Source: Pseudomonadota bacterium (GTDB lineage Bacteria > Pseudomonadota > Alphaproteobacteria > Rhizobiales > Xanthobacteraceae). Taken from it: 14,594 nucleotides of DNA. The translations under genes and the position numbers were made by a program. This document shows positions 1 to 8,407 of the stretch, piece by piece. Where the stretch lies: NCBI GenBank assembly GCA_023449855.1, contig JAEXHR010000187.1, forward strand, positions 1 through 14,594. The letters run 5' to 3'. The notes beneath the pieces were generated by a model. The model did no database searches, had not been told where the DNA came from, and saw nothing but the letters and a program-made list of their open reading frames with translations. Position 1 is the stretch's first letter, and each line of letters opens with the position of its first letter.

Positions 1-22
1 GGCGAGTTGCACACAACTCGCC
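1..22 (-). terminator. Hairpin after the propeller gene, possible terminator cut by window edge
   Basis: A perfect 9-bp inverted repeat (GGCGAGTTG at 1-9, CAACTCGCC at 14-22) with a 4-nt loop lies 32 bp past the stop of the minus-strand propeller gene. Position and stem strength suit a terminator for that gene. The bases that would hold the T-run lie outside the window, so the terminator role is inferred from the hairpin alone. Confidence 0.45.
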
Positions 23-54
23 ACGCGATTGTAGTCATCTCACGACGATTGCCG

Positions 55-1065
55 TTACTTGCTCTGAGCAGAGCCGTTGACGTGCCCCACCTGGTTGGCC
101 TGCGACGTAAACCAGATCGTGCCGTTCGGACCTCTCGTCATGCCGAATGGCTGCGCATTCTCTGTCTTCAGATCGAAGAAAGAGACAACACCTGCCGGCG
201 TGATGCGCCCGATCTTGTGAGGTTTGAAGGCCGTGAACCACACATTGCCATCGCCGCCAGTAGCAATGCCGATCGGCTTTGTCTCGGCCGGCAACGGAAA
301 TTCCTTGATCTCGCCGTTCATCGAGATACGCCCGATGTGATCGGATCCATTCATCGAAAACCAGAGATGACCATCCGGTCCGACGGTGATGTCACGCGGC
401 CGCGACTGTGGATTGCTCAGCGCAAATTCCGTGATCTTGCCCGTCTTGATATCGAGGCGACCGATCTTTCCCGCATTGCTTTCGGTGAACCACAAATTGC
501 CGTCGGGCCCAGCCACCACGCCATAGGCCTGCGCATCGGGTGTGGGAATCTCGAACTCCTTGAATTCACCGGTCAGCGAGATGCGCCCGATCTTGTTCGC
601 CGCCATTTCCGCGAACCAGATCTGACCGTCGGGACCCACCGTGATTCCGCGTGGCCACGATCCCGTGTTGAACTTGGTCGGCGTCGTCGCCTGCGAGGGA
701 ATCACGAACATGCCGTTGAACTCGCCCTTCGGCGAGATGCGACGGATGGCATTCTCTTCGCGCGACGTGAACCAGAGATTGCCATCAGGCCCAGCCGTGA
801 TGCCCTGTAGAACGCCGACTTTCTCACCGGGCACGCGGAATGCCGTCGCAGTTCCCTCCGGCGTCACGCGAAAGATCTGATGCTTGATGACTTCGGTGAC
901 CCACATATTCCCATCGGGTCCGAGCACGATCCCTTGCGGGCGCTGCCCCTCGCCCGGAAGCGACGTTTCAACAAGAGCGACAGCGTCGGCCCGCGCCTCC
1001 GACGGGACGAATATTTTCGTCAAAGCCAGAACGACGATGGCGGCATGGAGGCCTCGAACCTGCAT
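55..1065 (-). CDS. Secreted seven-bladed beta-propeller, virginiamycin B lyase (Vgb)-like protein
   Basis: A 336-residue protein. Residues 1-26 look like a Sec signal peptide (basic start, hydrophobic AAIVVLALTKIFV, cleavage near ARA-DAV), so the mature protein is probably periplasmic. The rest is seven repeats of about 40 residues, each with a G-P-D-G-N-x-W-F-T-type motif (GPDGNMWVTE, GPDGNLWFTS, GPDGQIWFAE, GPDGNLWFTE, GPDGHLWFSM, GGDGNVWFTA, GPNGTIWFTS) and most with an IGRI strand. This is the repeat pattern of the streptogramin lyase/SMP-30/NHL-like propellers. The ATG at 1065 is chosen because AGGAG lies about 5 nt upstream and the signal peptide follows directly; the open frame runs back to 1209 without such support. 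Many Vgb-like proteins outside Gram-positive resistance loci have no proven lyase activity, so antibiotic cleavage should not be assumed. The gene follows glnE after 192 bp, probably as a separate unit. Confidence 0.9.
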   Translation of the reverse strand: MQVRGLHAAIVVLALTKIFVPSEARADAVALVETSLPGEGQRPQGIVLGPDGNMWVTEVIKHQIFRVTPEGTATAFRVPGEKVGVLQGITAGPDGNLWFTSREENAIRRISPKGEFNGMFVIPSQATTPTKFNTGSWPRGITVGPDGQIWFAEMAANKIGRISLTGEFKEFEIPTPDAQAYGVVAGPDGNLWFTESNAGKIGRLDIKTGKITEFALSNPQSRPRDITVGPDGHLWFSMNGSDHIGRISMNGEIKEFPLPAETKPIGIATGGDGNVWFTAFKPHKIGRITPAGVVSFFDLKTENAQPFGMTRGPNGTIWFTSQANQVGHVNGSAQSK

Positions 1066-1257
1066 ATCAACTCCTGAGCAAGCACTATGAACCAGCGCAT
1101 GCCGCCCTTGGGCTGCATGACGCAACGACAGCGCATTGCGTAGAGGAGACGATACGGGACGCACAATGGCGCCGATCTGGAATCGATCCAGCCATTCGCG
1201 TGCGATCACCCGATGGCGACCTCACGCAACCCATTGAGGTGCGACAAAATGCGCGCC

Positions 1258-4224
1258 TCAGCCCTGCCCTTCGACGATCTGGCGGAACACCTGACGCACG
1301 TCCTGCTGGGTGTCGCGGACGCGTGCTTCGAGCGAAGAGAAGTCCGGTTCGTTGCTGACACGCGCCAGCAGGCGCAGCAGATCGGCGCCGGCGGTCTCCG
1401 GTTTGAAACCATCGCTGACGCATAGCCGCAGGATCTGCGTGAGATCGTTGAACAGCCGGGCAGCGCGGCGCAGGACGTCGAAATGCTCGGTCTGCAGCAC
1501 GCCGAGCTTGGCGGCGTTTTCGAGCACCTGCTGCGTGTTCACGCTCAGGATGGCAGGCTTCTCCGCCGCATGGACGAGCTGCAGATACTGCGCGATGAAT
1601 TCGATATCGACCATGCCGCCCGCGGCATATTTGATATCCCAGATATCATCCTCGCCCTTCTCCTCGGCGATCGCCTGCCGCATCTCGGCGACGTCATTGG
1701 CGATGATCCCATGCTCGCGCGGGCGGGTGAGCACGTCGCGGATGGCCGCTTCGACCCTGTCGCGGAAGGCAGGCGATGCCGAGATGACGCGCGCGCGCGT
1801 CAGCGCCATATGCTCCCAGGTCCAGGCTTCGCTCTGCTGATATTCGGAGAATGAATCGATACGCGATGCCAGTGGTCCGGAGCGTCCCGACGGCCGCAGC
1901 CGCATATCTACTTCATACAGCACGCCGTAATTGGTGCGCGTCGTGAAGGCGCTGATCAGCCGCTGGGTCAGCCGCGCAAAATACTGCGCGCCGTGCAGCG
2001 AGCGCGGGCCGTCGGAATCCGGCGCGTCGTGGTCGAAGTCGTAGATCAGGATCAGATCGAGATCGGACGACGCCGTCATCTCACGGCTGCCGAGCCGCCC
2101 CATGGCGATGATCGCCGTTTCCTGATCCTTGACGCGGCCATGCTGTTCGACGAACTGATCCAGCACGAGGCCATGCAGGGTCTGTGCGATGCCTTCGGCG
2201 ACATCGGCAAAAGCCGTGCTCGCCTGCGGCGCCGTCACCGTGCCGGACAGAATGCGCGTGCCGATCAGGAACAGGCTCTCCTGCCCGAACAGGCGCAAGC
2301 GATCGAGAAACTCTTCATAGGAGTTGGCATCTTCGAGCGTGGCGGCGAGACGCAGGGACAGTTCGCGACGATCCGGCATGGCGCCGAAGAAACGCGGATC
2401 GATCAGACCGTCGACGAGCTGCGGCTGGCGGGCGAGCATATCCGCAAGCCGCGGCGCGGCGCCGAGCACGAGCGCAACCAGAGCGACCAGATCGCGGTTC
2501 TGGCTCAGCAGCGAGATCAACCGCCCGCCGCGCTGCAGGGCCTGCAGGAAGCGGTCGAAAGCGATCACCGCGCTGTCGGGCTCCTCGGCATCGGCCAGCC
2601 CGACGATCAGCAGCGGAACGAAATCGAGAAAGGCCTGCCGCGTGCTCTCGACCCGCAGCGCGCGATAGTCGTCGTCGAGCATCCAGTGCTGCACGGTCTG
2701 CGCCACCATCGCCGGCTTGCGGAAGCCAAGCTTGGCGAGATGTTCGAGCAGGCGCTGATCGGAGGCCCCGGCCTTGTAGTCGACCGCAGGCAGATGCGTG
2801 TCGTCGGTGGCATCGCCCTCGAACAACCGGCTGTAATGCCCCTGCACGCAGTTGAGATGCTTCAGGAGATCGTGCGCAAAAGCCTCGCGGCTGGCATAGC
2901 CGAAGAAGCGCGCGAAGCGTTCGACGGCCTCTGCATCCTCCGGCAGCGCATGGGTCTGCTCGTCGGCGATCATCTGCAGCCGGTGCTCGACCCGGCGCAG
3001 GAATTCATAGGCGATCGTCAGCTCGTCGCGGACCTCGTCGGTGATCCAGTTGCGGGCGGCGAGAATGCCCAGCGCTTCCAGCGTCGGCCGCACGCGCAGT
3101 TCCGGATGACGGCCGCCGGCGATCAATTGCTGGGTCTGCGCGAAAAACTCGATCTCGCGGATGCCGCCGCGCCCGACCTTGACGTTATGGCCCTCGACCG
3201 AAATCTCGTTCTCGCCGCGATAGGTCTGCATCTGGCGCTTCATGTCGTGGACATCAGCCAGCGCCGCGAAATCGAGGTGCTTGCGCCAGACGAATGGCGC
3301 GATCTCGGCCAGCATACGCTCGCCGGCCTTGGGATCGCCGGCGCAAGGCAGCGCCTTGATCATCGCCGCGCGCTCCCAGGTGCGCCCTTCGCGCTCGTAG
3401 TAATACAGCGCTGATGCCGTCGAAACGGCCACCGGCGTCGAGGCCGGATCCGGGCGCAGCCGGAGATCGACGCGGAACACATAGCCGTCGCCGGTGCGCT
3501 GCTGAAGCAACCGCGACATGCCCTGCGCGACACGCACGAAGAACGTATTCGGCTCGATATCCTCGGGCAGCGAATGCGCCTCGAGATCGAAGAACACGAT
3601 CAGATCGATGTCGCTGGAGTAGTTCAGCTCGCCCGCGCCCATCTTGCCCATGGCGAAGACGATCAGGCCGCTGCCCTCTTCGGGAGCCGCCGGGTTCGGT
3701 GGCAGGATGCGTCCGCGCCCGGCTTCCTGGGTCAGCAGATAACGGATGGCCGTCTGCACCGAGACGATTGCGAGATCGGTGAGCGCACGCGTCACGCGCA
3801 TCACCGGCCACACGCCGCCGATGTCGCACAGCGCGATCATCAGCGCCGCCTCGGACTTCATCCGCCGCAACGCAATCATGACCTCGGCTTCACTGGATGC
3901 CTCGCCCACCAGCACGACGGCGCGCGCGATGAGATCCGGCAGCGCCTTGTCGGGATCGCCACTCAGCACGCGCAAGACGCGCGCCGCATCGACGCGGATC
4001 AGATCGAACAGATAGGGAGATGCTTCCGCAATCCCGAACAGAATCGCGCGGGCATGAGGATACTGATCGACGATGGCCTGCAATGCGCTGGCCTGATCGG
4101 GCGCGATATCCGTGAGCCAACCTGCGAAACGGCGTTCGGCCTCAAGAGGATCGAACAGTTCCGGTCCGCTCACGAACTGCGCGGCCAGCATCGGCTGGCC
4201 CTCGCCTGCAGTGGCTGAAGTCAT
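1258..4224 (-). CDS. glnE: Bifunctional glutamine synthetase adenylyltransferase / adenylyl-removing enzyme
   Basis: This 988-residue protein attaches AMP to, and removes it from, glutamine synthetase under control of the PII protein, tuning nitrogen assimilation in the cytoplasm. It shows the two-domain GlnE layout. An N-terminal nucleotidyltransferase (adenylyl-removing half) has MGKMGAGELNYSSDIDLIVF around residues 192-211. A second, C-terminal one (adenylylating half) has MGRLGSREMTASSDLDLILI around 708-727. Each carries the paired acidic metal ligands in SSD-x-DL. The arginine-rich segments RVDLRLRPDP (about 251) and VDMRLRPSGRSG, and GRGGIREIEF (about 351), are also GlnE hallmarks. Length matches alphaproteobacterial members and is slightly more than the E. 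coli enzyme. The ATG at 4224 overlaps the stop of the upstream histidine kinase as ATGA, which implies translational coupling and one transcript with the two-component genes. Confidence 0.97.
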   Translation of the reverse strand: MTSATAGEGQPMLAAQFVSGPELFDPLEAERRFAGWLTDIAPDQASALQAIVDQYPHARAILFGIAEASPYLFDLIRVDAARVLRVLSGDPDKALPDLIARAVVLVGEASSEAEVMIALRRMKSEAALMIALCDIGGVWPVMRVTRALTDLAIVSVQTAIRYLLTQEAGRGRILPPNPAAPEEGSGLIVFAMGKMGAGELNYSSDIDLIVFFDLEAHSLPEDIEPNTFFVRVAQGMSRLLQQRTGDGYVFRVDLRLRPDPASTPVAVSTASALYYYEREGRTWERAAMIKALPCAGDPKAGERMLAEIAPFVWRKHLDFAALADVHDMKRQMQTYRGENEISVEGHNVKVGRGGIREIEFFAQTQQLIAGGRHPELRVRPTLEALGILAARNWITDEVRDELTIAYEFLRRVEHRLQMIADEQTHALPEDAEAVERFARFFGYASREAFAHDLLKHLNCVQGHYSRLFEGDATDDTHLPAVDYKAGASDQRLLEHLAKLGFRKPAMVAQTVQHWMLDDDYRALRVESTRQAFLDFVPLLIVGLADAEEPDSAVIAFDRFLQALQRGGRLISLLSQNRDLVALVALVLGAAPRLADMLARQPQLVDGLIDPRFFGAMPDRRELSLRLAATLEDANSYEEFLDRLRLFGQESLFLIGTRILSGTVTAPQASTAFADVAEGIAQTLHGLVLDQFVEQHGRVKDQETAIIAMGRLGSREMTASSDLDLILIYDFDHDAPDSDGPRSLHGAQYFARLTQRLISAFTTRTNYGVLYEVDMRLRPSGRSGPLASRIDSFSEYQQSEAWTWEHMALTRARVISASPAFRDRVEAAIRDVLTRPREHGIIANDVAEMRQAIAEEKGEDDIWDIKYAAGGMVDIEFIAQYLQLVHAAEKPAILSVNTQQVLENAAKLGVLQTEHFDVLRRAARLFNDLTQILRLCVSDGFKPETAGADLLRLLARVSNEPDFSSLEARVRDTQQDVRQVFRQIVEGQG

Positions 4225-5660
4225 GCCGACTTCTGTTGCACATTCGCGCTTTGCCCCGCAAGGGCCTCTCCGGTTGCGGCCGGTAATACCAGTGTCACAC
4301 GCAGGCCGGGATTGTTGTCGCCGAGTCGCAATTCGCCGCCATGCAGCGTGGCAACCGCCGCTGCAAGGCTGAGACCGAGACCCGAGCCCGGCAGCGTCCG
4401 GCTCGCCTCCAGCCGCACGAAGCGCTCCACCGCATGTTTACGGTCGGCTTCCGGAATGCCCGGGCCGTGGTCGGAGACACTGAGCAGCACTTGCTCGCCT
4501 TCGCGGCGCGCCTGGATCAGGATCTCCGGCGTCGCGGCGGTGTCGGACGTCGCAGGCTTGCCATATTTGATGGCGTTTTCCACGAGATTGGCGAGGGCCT
4601 GGCTGATCAATTCGCGATTGCCATGCAGTGGCGCCAGCGAGGTTTCGACCTTGAGAACGAGATCGGCGTCTTCTGCGAGCGGTTCATAGAGTTCGTGAAT
4701 GCCCGCGGCCACCTCGGCCGCGTCGAACACGGTCATGTTGCCGCGCGCCTGTCCGGATTCGGCGCGCGCGATCATCAGCAGCGCGTTGAAGGTGCGGATC
4801 AGGCCGTCGGATTCCTCGATCGTGCTTTCCAGCGCAGCCCGATAGTCCACCTCGTTGCGGGAGCGCGCCAACGCTTCCTCGGCGCGGTTGCGCAGCCGCG
4901 TCAGCGGCGTCTTCAGATCGTGAGCGATATTGTCGGAGACTTCCTTGAGGCCGTTCATCAGCGCCTCGATGCGTTCCAGCATCATGTTGAGATTTTCGGC
5001 GAGACGGTCGAGTTCGTCGCCGCTGCGGCCCACCGGCAGCCGGCCGGTGAGATCGCCGGCCATGATGCGCTGGGTGGTGCCGGTGATCGCGTCGATCTTG
5101 CGGAGCACACGGCGCGACACGAAAATGCCGCCGCCAAGGCCGAGCACGAAAACGATCAGCACCGACCATTTGGCGGCATCGCCGACGATGTCGAACAGCC
5201 GTCGCCGCTCCTCGAGATCGTGGCCGATCAGCAGACGGAAGCCGCTGGAGAGCTGCTCCACTTTCACCAGTGCACGGTGGTTCGACGAGTCGGGATCGTC
5301 GAGCCGGCGATACGGCGTCTCGGACCATCCCGATTTCTCAAGCGCCCCGGGCGCGAGCGACGACACATTGCCGGCGACGGCCTGTCCCTGAGGCGTGGTG
5401 ATGAGATAGAGATTGGCGCCCGGCCGCAGCGCCCGGTTCTCGATGGCGAAGACGATGCCCCTCAGGCCCCGCTTGGCATAGAGTTCGCTGAGCTCGCTCA
5501 TCTCGCCATTCACCGTGGTAGTGATCTGGTCGTTGATCAGCCGGTTCGTATTCCAGGCGAAATAGCCGAGCAGCGCTGCCGCGAAAAACGCGAACAGCAG
5601 CAGATAGGCAAGCGTCAGCCGGAATGCGGTGGTGCGAAACAGTTTGCCGAGGGCGGTCAC
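4221..5660 (-). CDS. Sensor histidine kinase with HAMP domain
   Basis: A 479-residue membrane sensor kinase. A first transmembrane segment at about 14-35 is followed by a periplasmic sensing region of about 130 residues, a second transmembrane segment at about 166-182 (VLIVFVLGLGGGIF) and a HAMP linker (about 183-238). The HisKA dimerisation helix carries the phospho-accepting histidine H247 in NIAHDLKTPLTRLRNR. The catalytic ATPase domain shows the N box (NLVENAIKYG, about 362-371), G1 (DHGPGIP) and G2 (GSGLGLSL). Its partner is the response regulator encoded just upstream. The start is GTG at 5660, the first usable start after the REP-like palindrome; the ribosome binding site is weak (AGAGA), so the exact N-terminus is uncertain by a few residues. 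The stimulus cannot be told from sequence; the adjoining Do protease gene makes an envelope signal plausible (inference). Confidence 0.95.
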   Translation of the reverse strand: MTALGKLFRTTAFRLTLAYLLLFAFFAAALLGYFAWNTNRLINDQITTTVNGEMSELSELYAKRGLRGIVFAIENRALRPGANLYLITTPQGQAVAGNVSSLAPGALEKSGWSETPYRRLDDPDSSNHRALVKVEQLSSGFRLLIGHDLEERRRLFDIVGDAAKWSVLIVFVLGLGGGIFVSRRVLRKIDAITGTTQRIMAGDLTGRLPVGRSGDELDRLAENLNMMLERIEALMNGLKEVSDNIAHDLKTPLTRLRNRAEEALARSRNEVDYRAALESTIEESDGLIRTFNALLMIARAESGQARGNMTVFDAAEVAAGIHELYEPLAEDADLVLKVETSLAPLHGNRELISQALANLVENAIKYGKPATSDTAATPEILIQARREGEQVLLSVSDHGPGIPEADRKHAVERFVRLEASRTLPGSGLGLSLAAAVATLHGGELRLGDNNPGLRVTLVLPAATGEALAGQSANVQQKSA

Positions 5661-5684
5661 GGATTGTCTCTGAGGATACGGACC

Positions 5685-5775
5685 TGTAGCCCGGGTGAAG
5701 CGCAGCGTAACCCGGGCTCCGGCATTTCAGCAATCTCGACATCCCCGGATTGCGCTTCGCTTCATCCGGGCTACA
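5685..5775. repeat. REP-like palindromic intergenic element between regulator and kinase
   Basis: Two arms of about 31 nt face each other: 5686-5716 (starting GTAGCCCGGGTGAAGCGCAG) and 5743-5774 (ending TTCGCTTCATCCGGGCTAC), separated by 26 nt. They are nearly complementary with a few mismatches, and each arm also contains its own smaller CCCGG-based palindrome. Sequences of the type GTAGCCCGGATGAAGCG...CCGGG are dispersed repeats in many proteobacterial genomes, including Bradyrhizobium relatives. It fills almost all of the 124 bp between the response regulator stop and the kinase start and could fold in the shared mRNA. Confidence 0.8.
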
Positions 5776-5784
5776 ACGACGAGC

Positions 5785-6465
5785 TCACTTCACCCCGTCG
5801 CGCACCATATAGCCGGCGCCGCGGATGGTGTGCAGCAGCGGGCGATCGAAGCCCTTGTCGATCTTCGAGCGCAGGCGCGAGATGTGGACGTCGATCACAT
5901 TGGTCTGCGGATCGAAATGATAGTCCCACACATTCTCGAGCAGCATGGTGCGGGTCACCACCTGCCCCGCATGTTTCATCAGATATTCGAGCAGACGAAA
6001 TTCGCGCGGCTGCAGGATCAGTTCCTGGCCGCCACGGGTGACGCCATGCGACAGCCGGTCGAGTTCGAGATCGCCGACGCGATAGGTCATCTCTTCGGCC
6101 GGACCGCCCTGGCGACGCGACAGCGCTTCCACACGCGCGAGCAGTTCGGCAAATGAATAGGGTTTTGGCAGATAGTCGTCGCCGCCGGCGCGCAGCCCCT
6201 TGATGCGGTCATCGACCTGGCCCAGCGCGGACAGGATCAAGGCCGGCGTGCGGTTGCCCTTCTCGCGCAAGCCGCCGATCACCGACAGGCCGTCGCGCTT
6301 CGGCAGCATGCGATCGACGACGAGCACGTCGTAATCGCCGCTATCGGCCAGCGCAAAGCCCTCCTCGCCATCGGCCGCGTGATCGGCCACATGACCGACC
6401 TCGCGAAACGCCTTGACGAGATAGTCGGCGGATTCGCGGTCGTCTTCGATGATGAGCAGACGCAT
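5785..6465 (-). CDS. OmpR/PhoB-family DNA-binding response regulator
   Basis: A 226-residue two-component regulator. The receiver domain (about 1-118) has the acidic pair E7-D8-D9 (LLIIEDDRES), the phosphorylated aspartate D51 in VVDRMLPKRDG, the switch S79 and the conserved K101 in YLPKPYS. The winged-helix output domain (about 128-223) includes LQPREFRLLEYLMKHAGQVVTR and the recognition region NVIDVHISRLRSKI, the OmpR/PhoB signature. The start at 6465 (MRLLIIEDD) is chosen because receiver domains begin here; ATG at 6525 would add 20 residues lacking domain features, and neither has a strong ribosome binding site. The kinase gene follows 124 bp downstream on the same strand, so the pair is probably cotranscribed with glnE. 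Target genes are unknown; the upstream protease gene is a natural candidate. Confidence 0.94.
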   Translation of the reverse strand: MRLLIIEDDRESADYLVKAFREVGHVADHAADGEEGFALADSGDYDVLVVDRMLPKRDGLSVIGGLREKGNRTPALILSALGQVDDRIKGLRAGGDDYLPKPYSFAELLARVEALSRRQGGPAEEMTYRVGDLELDRLSHGVTRGGQELILQPREFRLLEYLMKHAGQVVTRTMLLENVWDYHFDPQTNVIDVHISRLRSKIDKGFDRPLLHTIRGAGYMVRDGVK

Positions 6466-6581
6466 TTCGGGAACGGCTCTGGACGGGGCGGCTTCGCTGC
6501 GGATCGGTTGAACTTCTGTCACCATGGCGTGCACTGCGCTCTCATGCAAGGCGGCGGATCGTCCCCTGCCGTTGAAGGGGG

Positions 6582-6616
6582 ATGGGCGGTGAAGCTGGGG
6601 GAACTTCACCGCCCAT
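6582..6616. repeat. 13-bp perfect inverted repeat
   Basis: ATGGGCGGTGAAG at 6582-6594 is repeated in inverse as CTTCACCGCCCAT at 6604-6616, with a 9-nt loop. This is the strongest hairpin in the gap. No T-run follows on either strand, so it is not a classical terminator. It would lie in the 5' leader of the response regulator mRNA if the promoter is upstream of it. Confidence 0.75.
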
Positions 6617-6661
6617 ATGCCTTCCCTGGGAAAAGGGGCACATCCGAGGGAAGGAAACAGC

Positions 6662-6686
6662 GGGAGCGAGCTGTTCACTCGCTCCC
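6662..6686 (-). terminator. 9-bp inverted repeat, weak terminator candidate
   Basis: GGGAGCGAG at 6662-6670 pairs with CTCGCTCCC at 6678-6686 around a 7-nt loop. It lies 135 bp past the protease stop. There is no T-run on the minus strand, so the terminator role is uncertain. Confidence 0.35.
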
Positions 6687-6740
6687 TGGAAAGCACCGTC
6701 AGCGGGGGCGACTATGCCGGCGATACCTTCCGTCTCGACA

Positions 6741-6763
6741 GCATGATCCGGATCGGATCATGC
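6741..6763 (-). terminator. 10-bp perfect palindrome downstream of the protease gene
   Basis: GCATGATCCG (6741-6750) and CGGATCATGC (6754-6763) are perfect inverted copies around GAT. It lies 58 bp downstream of the protease stop on the minus strand. GCATGATCCG-based palindromes recur in genomes of this bacterial family, so it may be a dispersed repeat used as a transcript end. No clear T-run follows. Confidence 0.45.
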
Positions 6764-6820
6764 TTAACTCAGAGAAACACGGCTTCCGATCCATCGAAGA
6801 TCGGTCGGACGCCGCACGGT

Positions 6821-8407
6821 TCAGCCCTTGGCGAGCGGAACCGCAACGAACTTGGATGAGCCGCCCGAGCGAACCCGGATCAGCACGCTGTTCTTCTTGT
6901 CATTGTGCGCGGCGACGATGGCCTCGCGCACTTCGCCCGGCGTAGCCACGTTCTTGCCGGCGACTTCGAGAATGACGTCGCCTTCCTTGAAGCCACGCTC
7001 CGCTGCCGCGCTCTTCGGATCGACGCCGGTGACGACGACGCCTTCCTTGCCGGCGCCGGCCACGCTGCTCGCCGGCGAGACCGTGAGGCCGAGCTTCGGC
7101 ACATCGGCGCCACGCGCCGAGTTGCCGCTATCGCCGCCGTCGATCGCAGCCTTCGCCTCGATCGTGTTCGGCAACTGGCCGAGGGTCATGGACAACACCT
7201 TGTCCTCACCCTTCTGCAGCACGTTGAGCTTCACCGTATTGCCAGGTGCGAAGCCGCCGATGGTGCGGGCGAGTTCGCGTGCATCCTTGACCGGCGTGCC
7301 GTTCACCGCGGTGATGACGTCACCCGACTTGATGCCGGCCTTGGCCGCCGGACCATCCGCCTGCGGCTCAGCGACCAGCGCGCCTTCCGCCTTCTTCAGG
7401 CCGAGACTGTCGGCGATATCCTGGGTGACCGGCTGGATCTGCACGCCGATCCAGCCGCGCGAGACCGTGCCCTTGTCCTTCAGCTGCGCGACCACCGTCT
7501 TCACCGTCGAAGCGGGGATCGAGAAGGCGATACCGACGCTGCCGCCCGAGGGCGAATAGATCGCGGTGTTGACGCCCATCACCTCGCCCGACACGTCGAA
7601 GGCAGGACCGCCCGAATTGCCCTTGTTCACGGGCGCATCGATCTGGATGAAATCGTCATAGGGACCGTTGCCGATGTCGCGGCCCGAGGCCGAGACGATG
7701 CCAGCCGTCACTGTGCCACCGAGGCCGAACGGATTGCCGACCGCCAGCACCCAGTCGCCGATGCGCGGCTTGCCATCGGCCAGCTTGGCGAACGGGAAGT
7801 CGGTGCGGCCCTCGACCTTGATCAGGGCGAGATCGGTGCGCGGATCGGTGCCGATCACCTTGGCCGAATAGGTCTTGCCGTCATCGGTGGAGACCTCGAC
7901 CTTGTCGGCGCCATCGACCACGTGATTGTTGGTCACGGCATAGCCGTCAGCCGAGATGAAGAAGCCCGAGCCCTGGCCGCTGATCGGACCACGGCCGCCG
8001 CGCGGACCCGGACGCATGCCAGGGGGCATGCCGTTCTCGCCGAAGCGCTTGAAGAACCGCTCCATGGGCGAGCCCGGCTGGAACGGCGAGTCGCTGTTGT
8101 CGTCGTCCTTCGCCGCGACCTTCTCCTTGATGTTGACCTTGACCGAGATCACCGAGGGCTTCACGCGCTCGACGATATCGGCGAAGCCGACCGGCTGGGC
8201 GGCCTGCGCCTTGACCTGCTTGTCGACCTGCGCATGGGCAGCGGTGGTGAAATTGATGCCGTTGCTCGACGGCGAGATGCCGTAAGCGGCGACGCCGAGA
8301 CCGGCGACGACGGACGCCATCAGCGCAAATTTGCGCACGGACAGCAGCGAGCGGCGCGGCGCCTTGTAGGACGGCAGGCCGGAAAAATCGGTGGGGCGAT
8401 CGGACAT
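6821..8407 (-). CDS. degP: Do/DegP-family periplasmic serine endopeptidase
   Basis: A 528-residue HtrA-type protease/chaperone that degrades or refolds damaged envelope proteins. An N-terminal hydrophobic stretch (about 27-45, FALMASVVAGLGVAAYGI) after a basic region acts as signal sequence or anchor. The trypsin-like domain contains the full catalytic triad: H162 in VTNNHVVDGAD, D192 in RTDLALIKV and S265 in NKGNSGGPAF. Two PDZ domains follow: one about 318-408 (RGWIGVQIQPVT, AGIKSGDVITAVNG) and one about 438-525 (GFKEGDVILEVAGKNV). Length and two-PDZ layout match DegP/DegQ/MucD rather than single-PDZ DegS. The ATG at 8407 has GGAGA about 8 nt upstream. A glycine/proline-rich loop (about 127-145) corresponds to the variable region before the active-site histidine. 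The symbol is family-level; DegQ or MucD naming is possible. Confidence 0.95.
   Translation of the reverse strand: MSDRPTDFSGLPSYKAPRRSLLSVRKFALMASVVAGLGVAAYGISPSSNGINFTTAAHAQVDKQVKAQAAQPVGFADIVERVKPSVISVKVNIKEKVAAKDDDNSDSPFQPGSPMERFFKRFGENGMPPGMRPGPRGGRGPISGQGSGFFISADGYAVTNNHVVDGADKVEVSTDDGKTYSAKVIGTDPRTDLALIKVEGRTDFPFAKLADGKPRIGDWVLAVGNPFGLGGTVTAGIVSASGRDIGNGPYDDFIQIDAPVNKGNSGGPAFDVSGEVMGVNTAIYSPSGGSVGIAFSIPASTVKTVVAQLKDKGTVSRGWIGVQIQPVTQDIADSLGLKKAEGALVAEPQADGPAAKAGIKSGDVITAVNGTPVKDARELARTIGGFAPGNTVKLNVLQKGEDKVLSMTLGQLPNTIEAKAAIDGGDSGNSARGADVPKLGLTVSPASSVAGAGKEGVVVTGVDPKSAAAERGFKEGDVILEVAGKNVATPGEVREAIVAAHNDKKNSVLIRVRSGGSSKFVAVPLAKG

Larger units (their letters stand above)
6466..6820. other. 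Intergenic region with four inverted repeats, no gene seen
   Basis: These 355 bp between the protease stop and the response regulator start hold no convincing gene. They carry a series of perfect inverted repeats: 6582-6594/6604-6616, 6620-6627/6647-6654, 6662-6670/6678-6686 and 6741-6750/6754-6763. The region must contain the protease terminator and probably the regulator promoter, but no clear -35/-10 pair was found on the minus strand. Confidence 0.7.

Noticed and set aside
1219..1240. Terminator for glnE (ACCTCA / TGAGGT)
   Set aside because: Only a 6-bp stem with a 10-nt loop and no T-run; too weak to report as a feature.
1993..3414. Long plus-strand open frame of 473 codons opposite glnE
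   Set aside because: It is a shadow of the high-GC glnE gene: arginine-, glutamine- and alanine-rich without domains, and glnE motifs on the minus strand are unmistakable. The same applies to the long frames opposite the kinase, protease and cas9.
6466..6696. Long N-terminal extension of the response regulator
   Set aside because: The open frame continues upstream, but receiver domains begin at MRLLIIEDD, and the extension crosses the inverted repeats.
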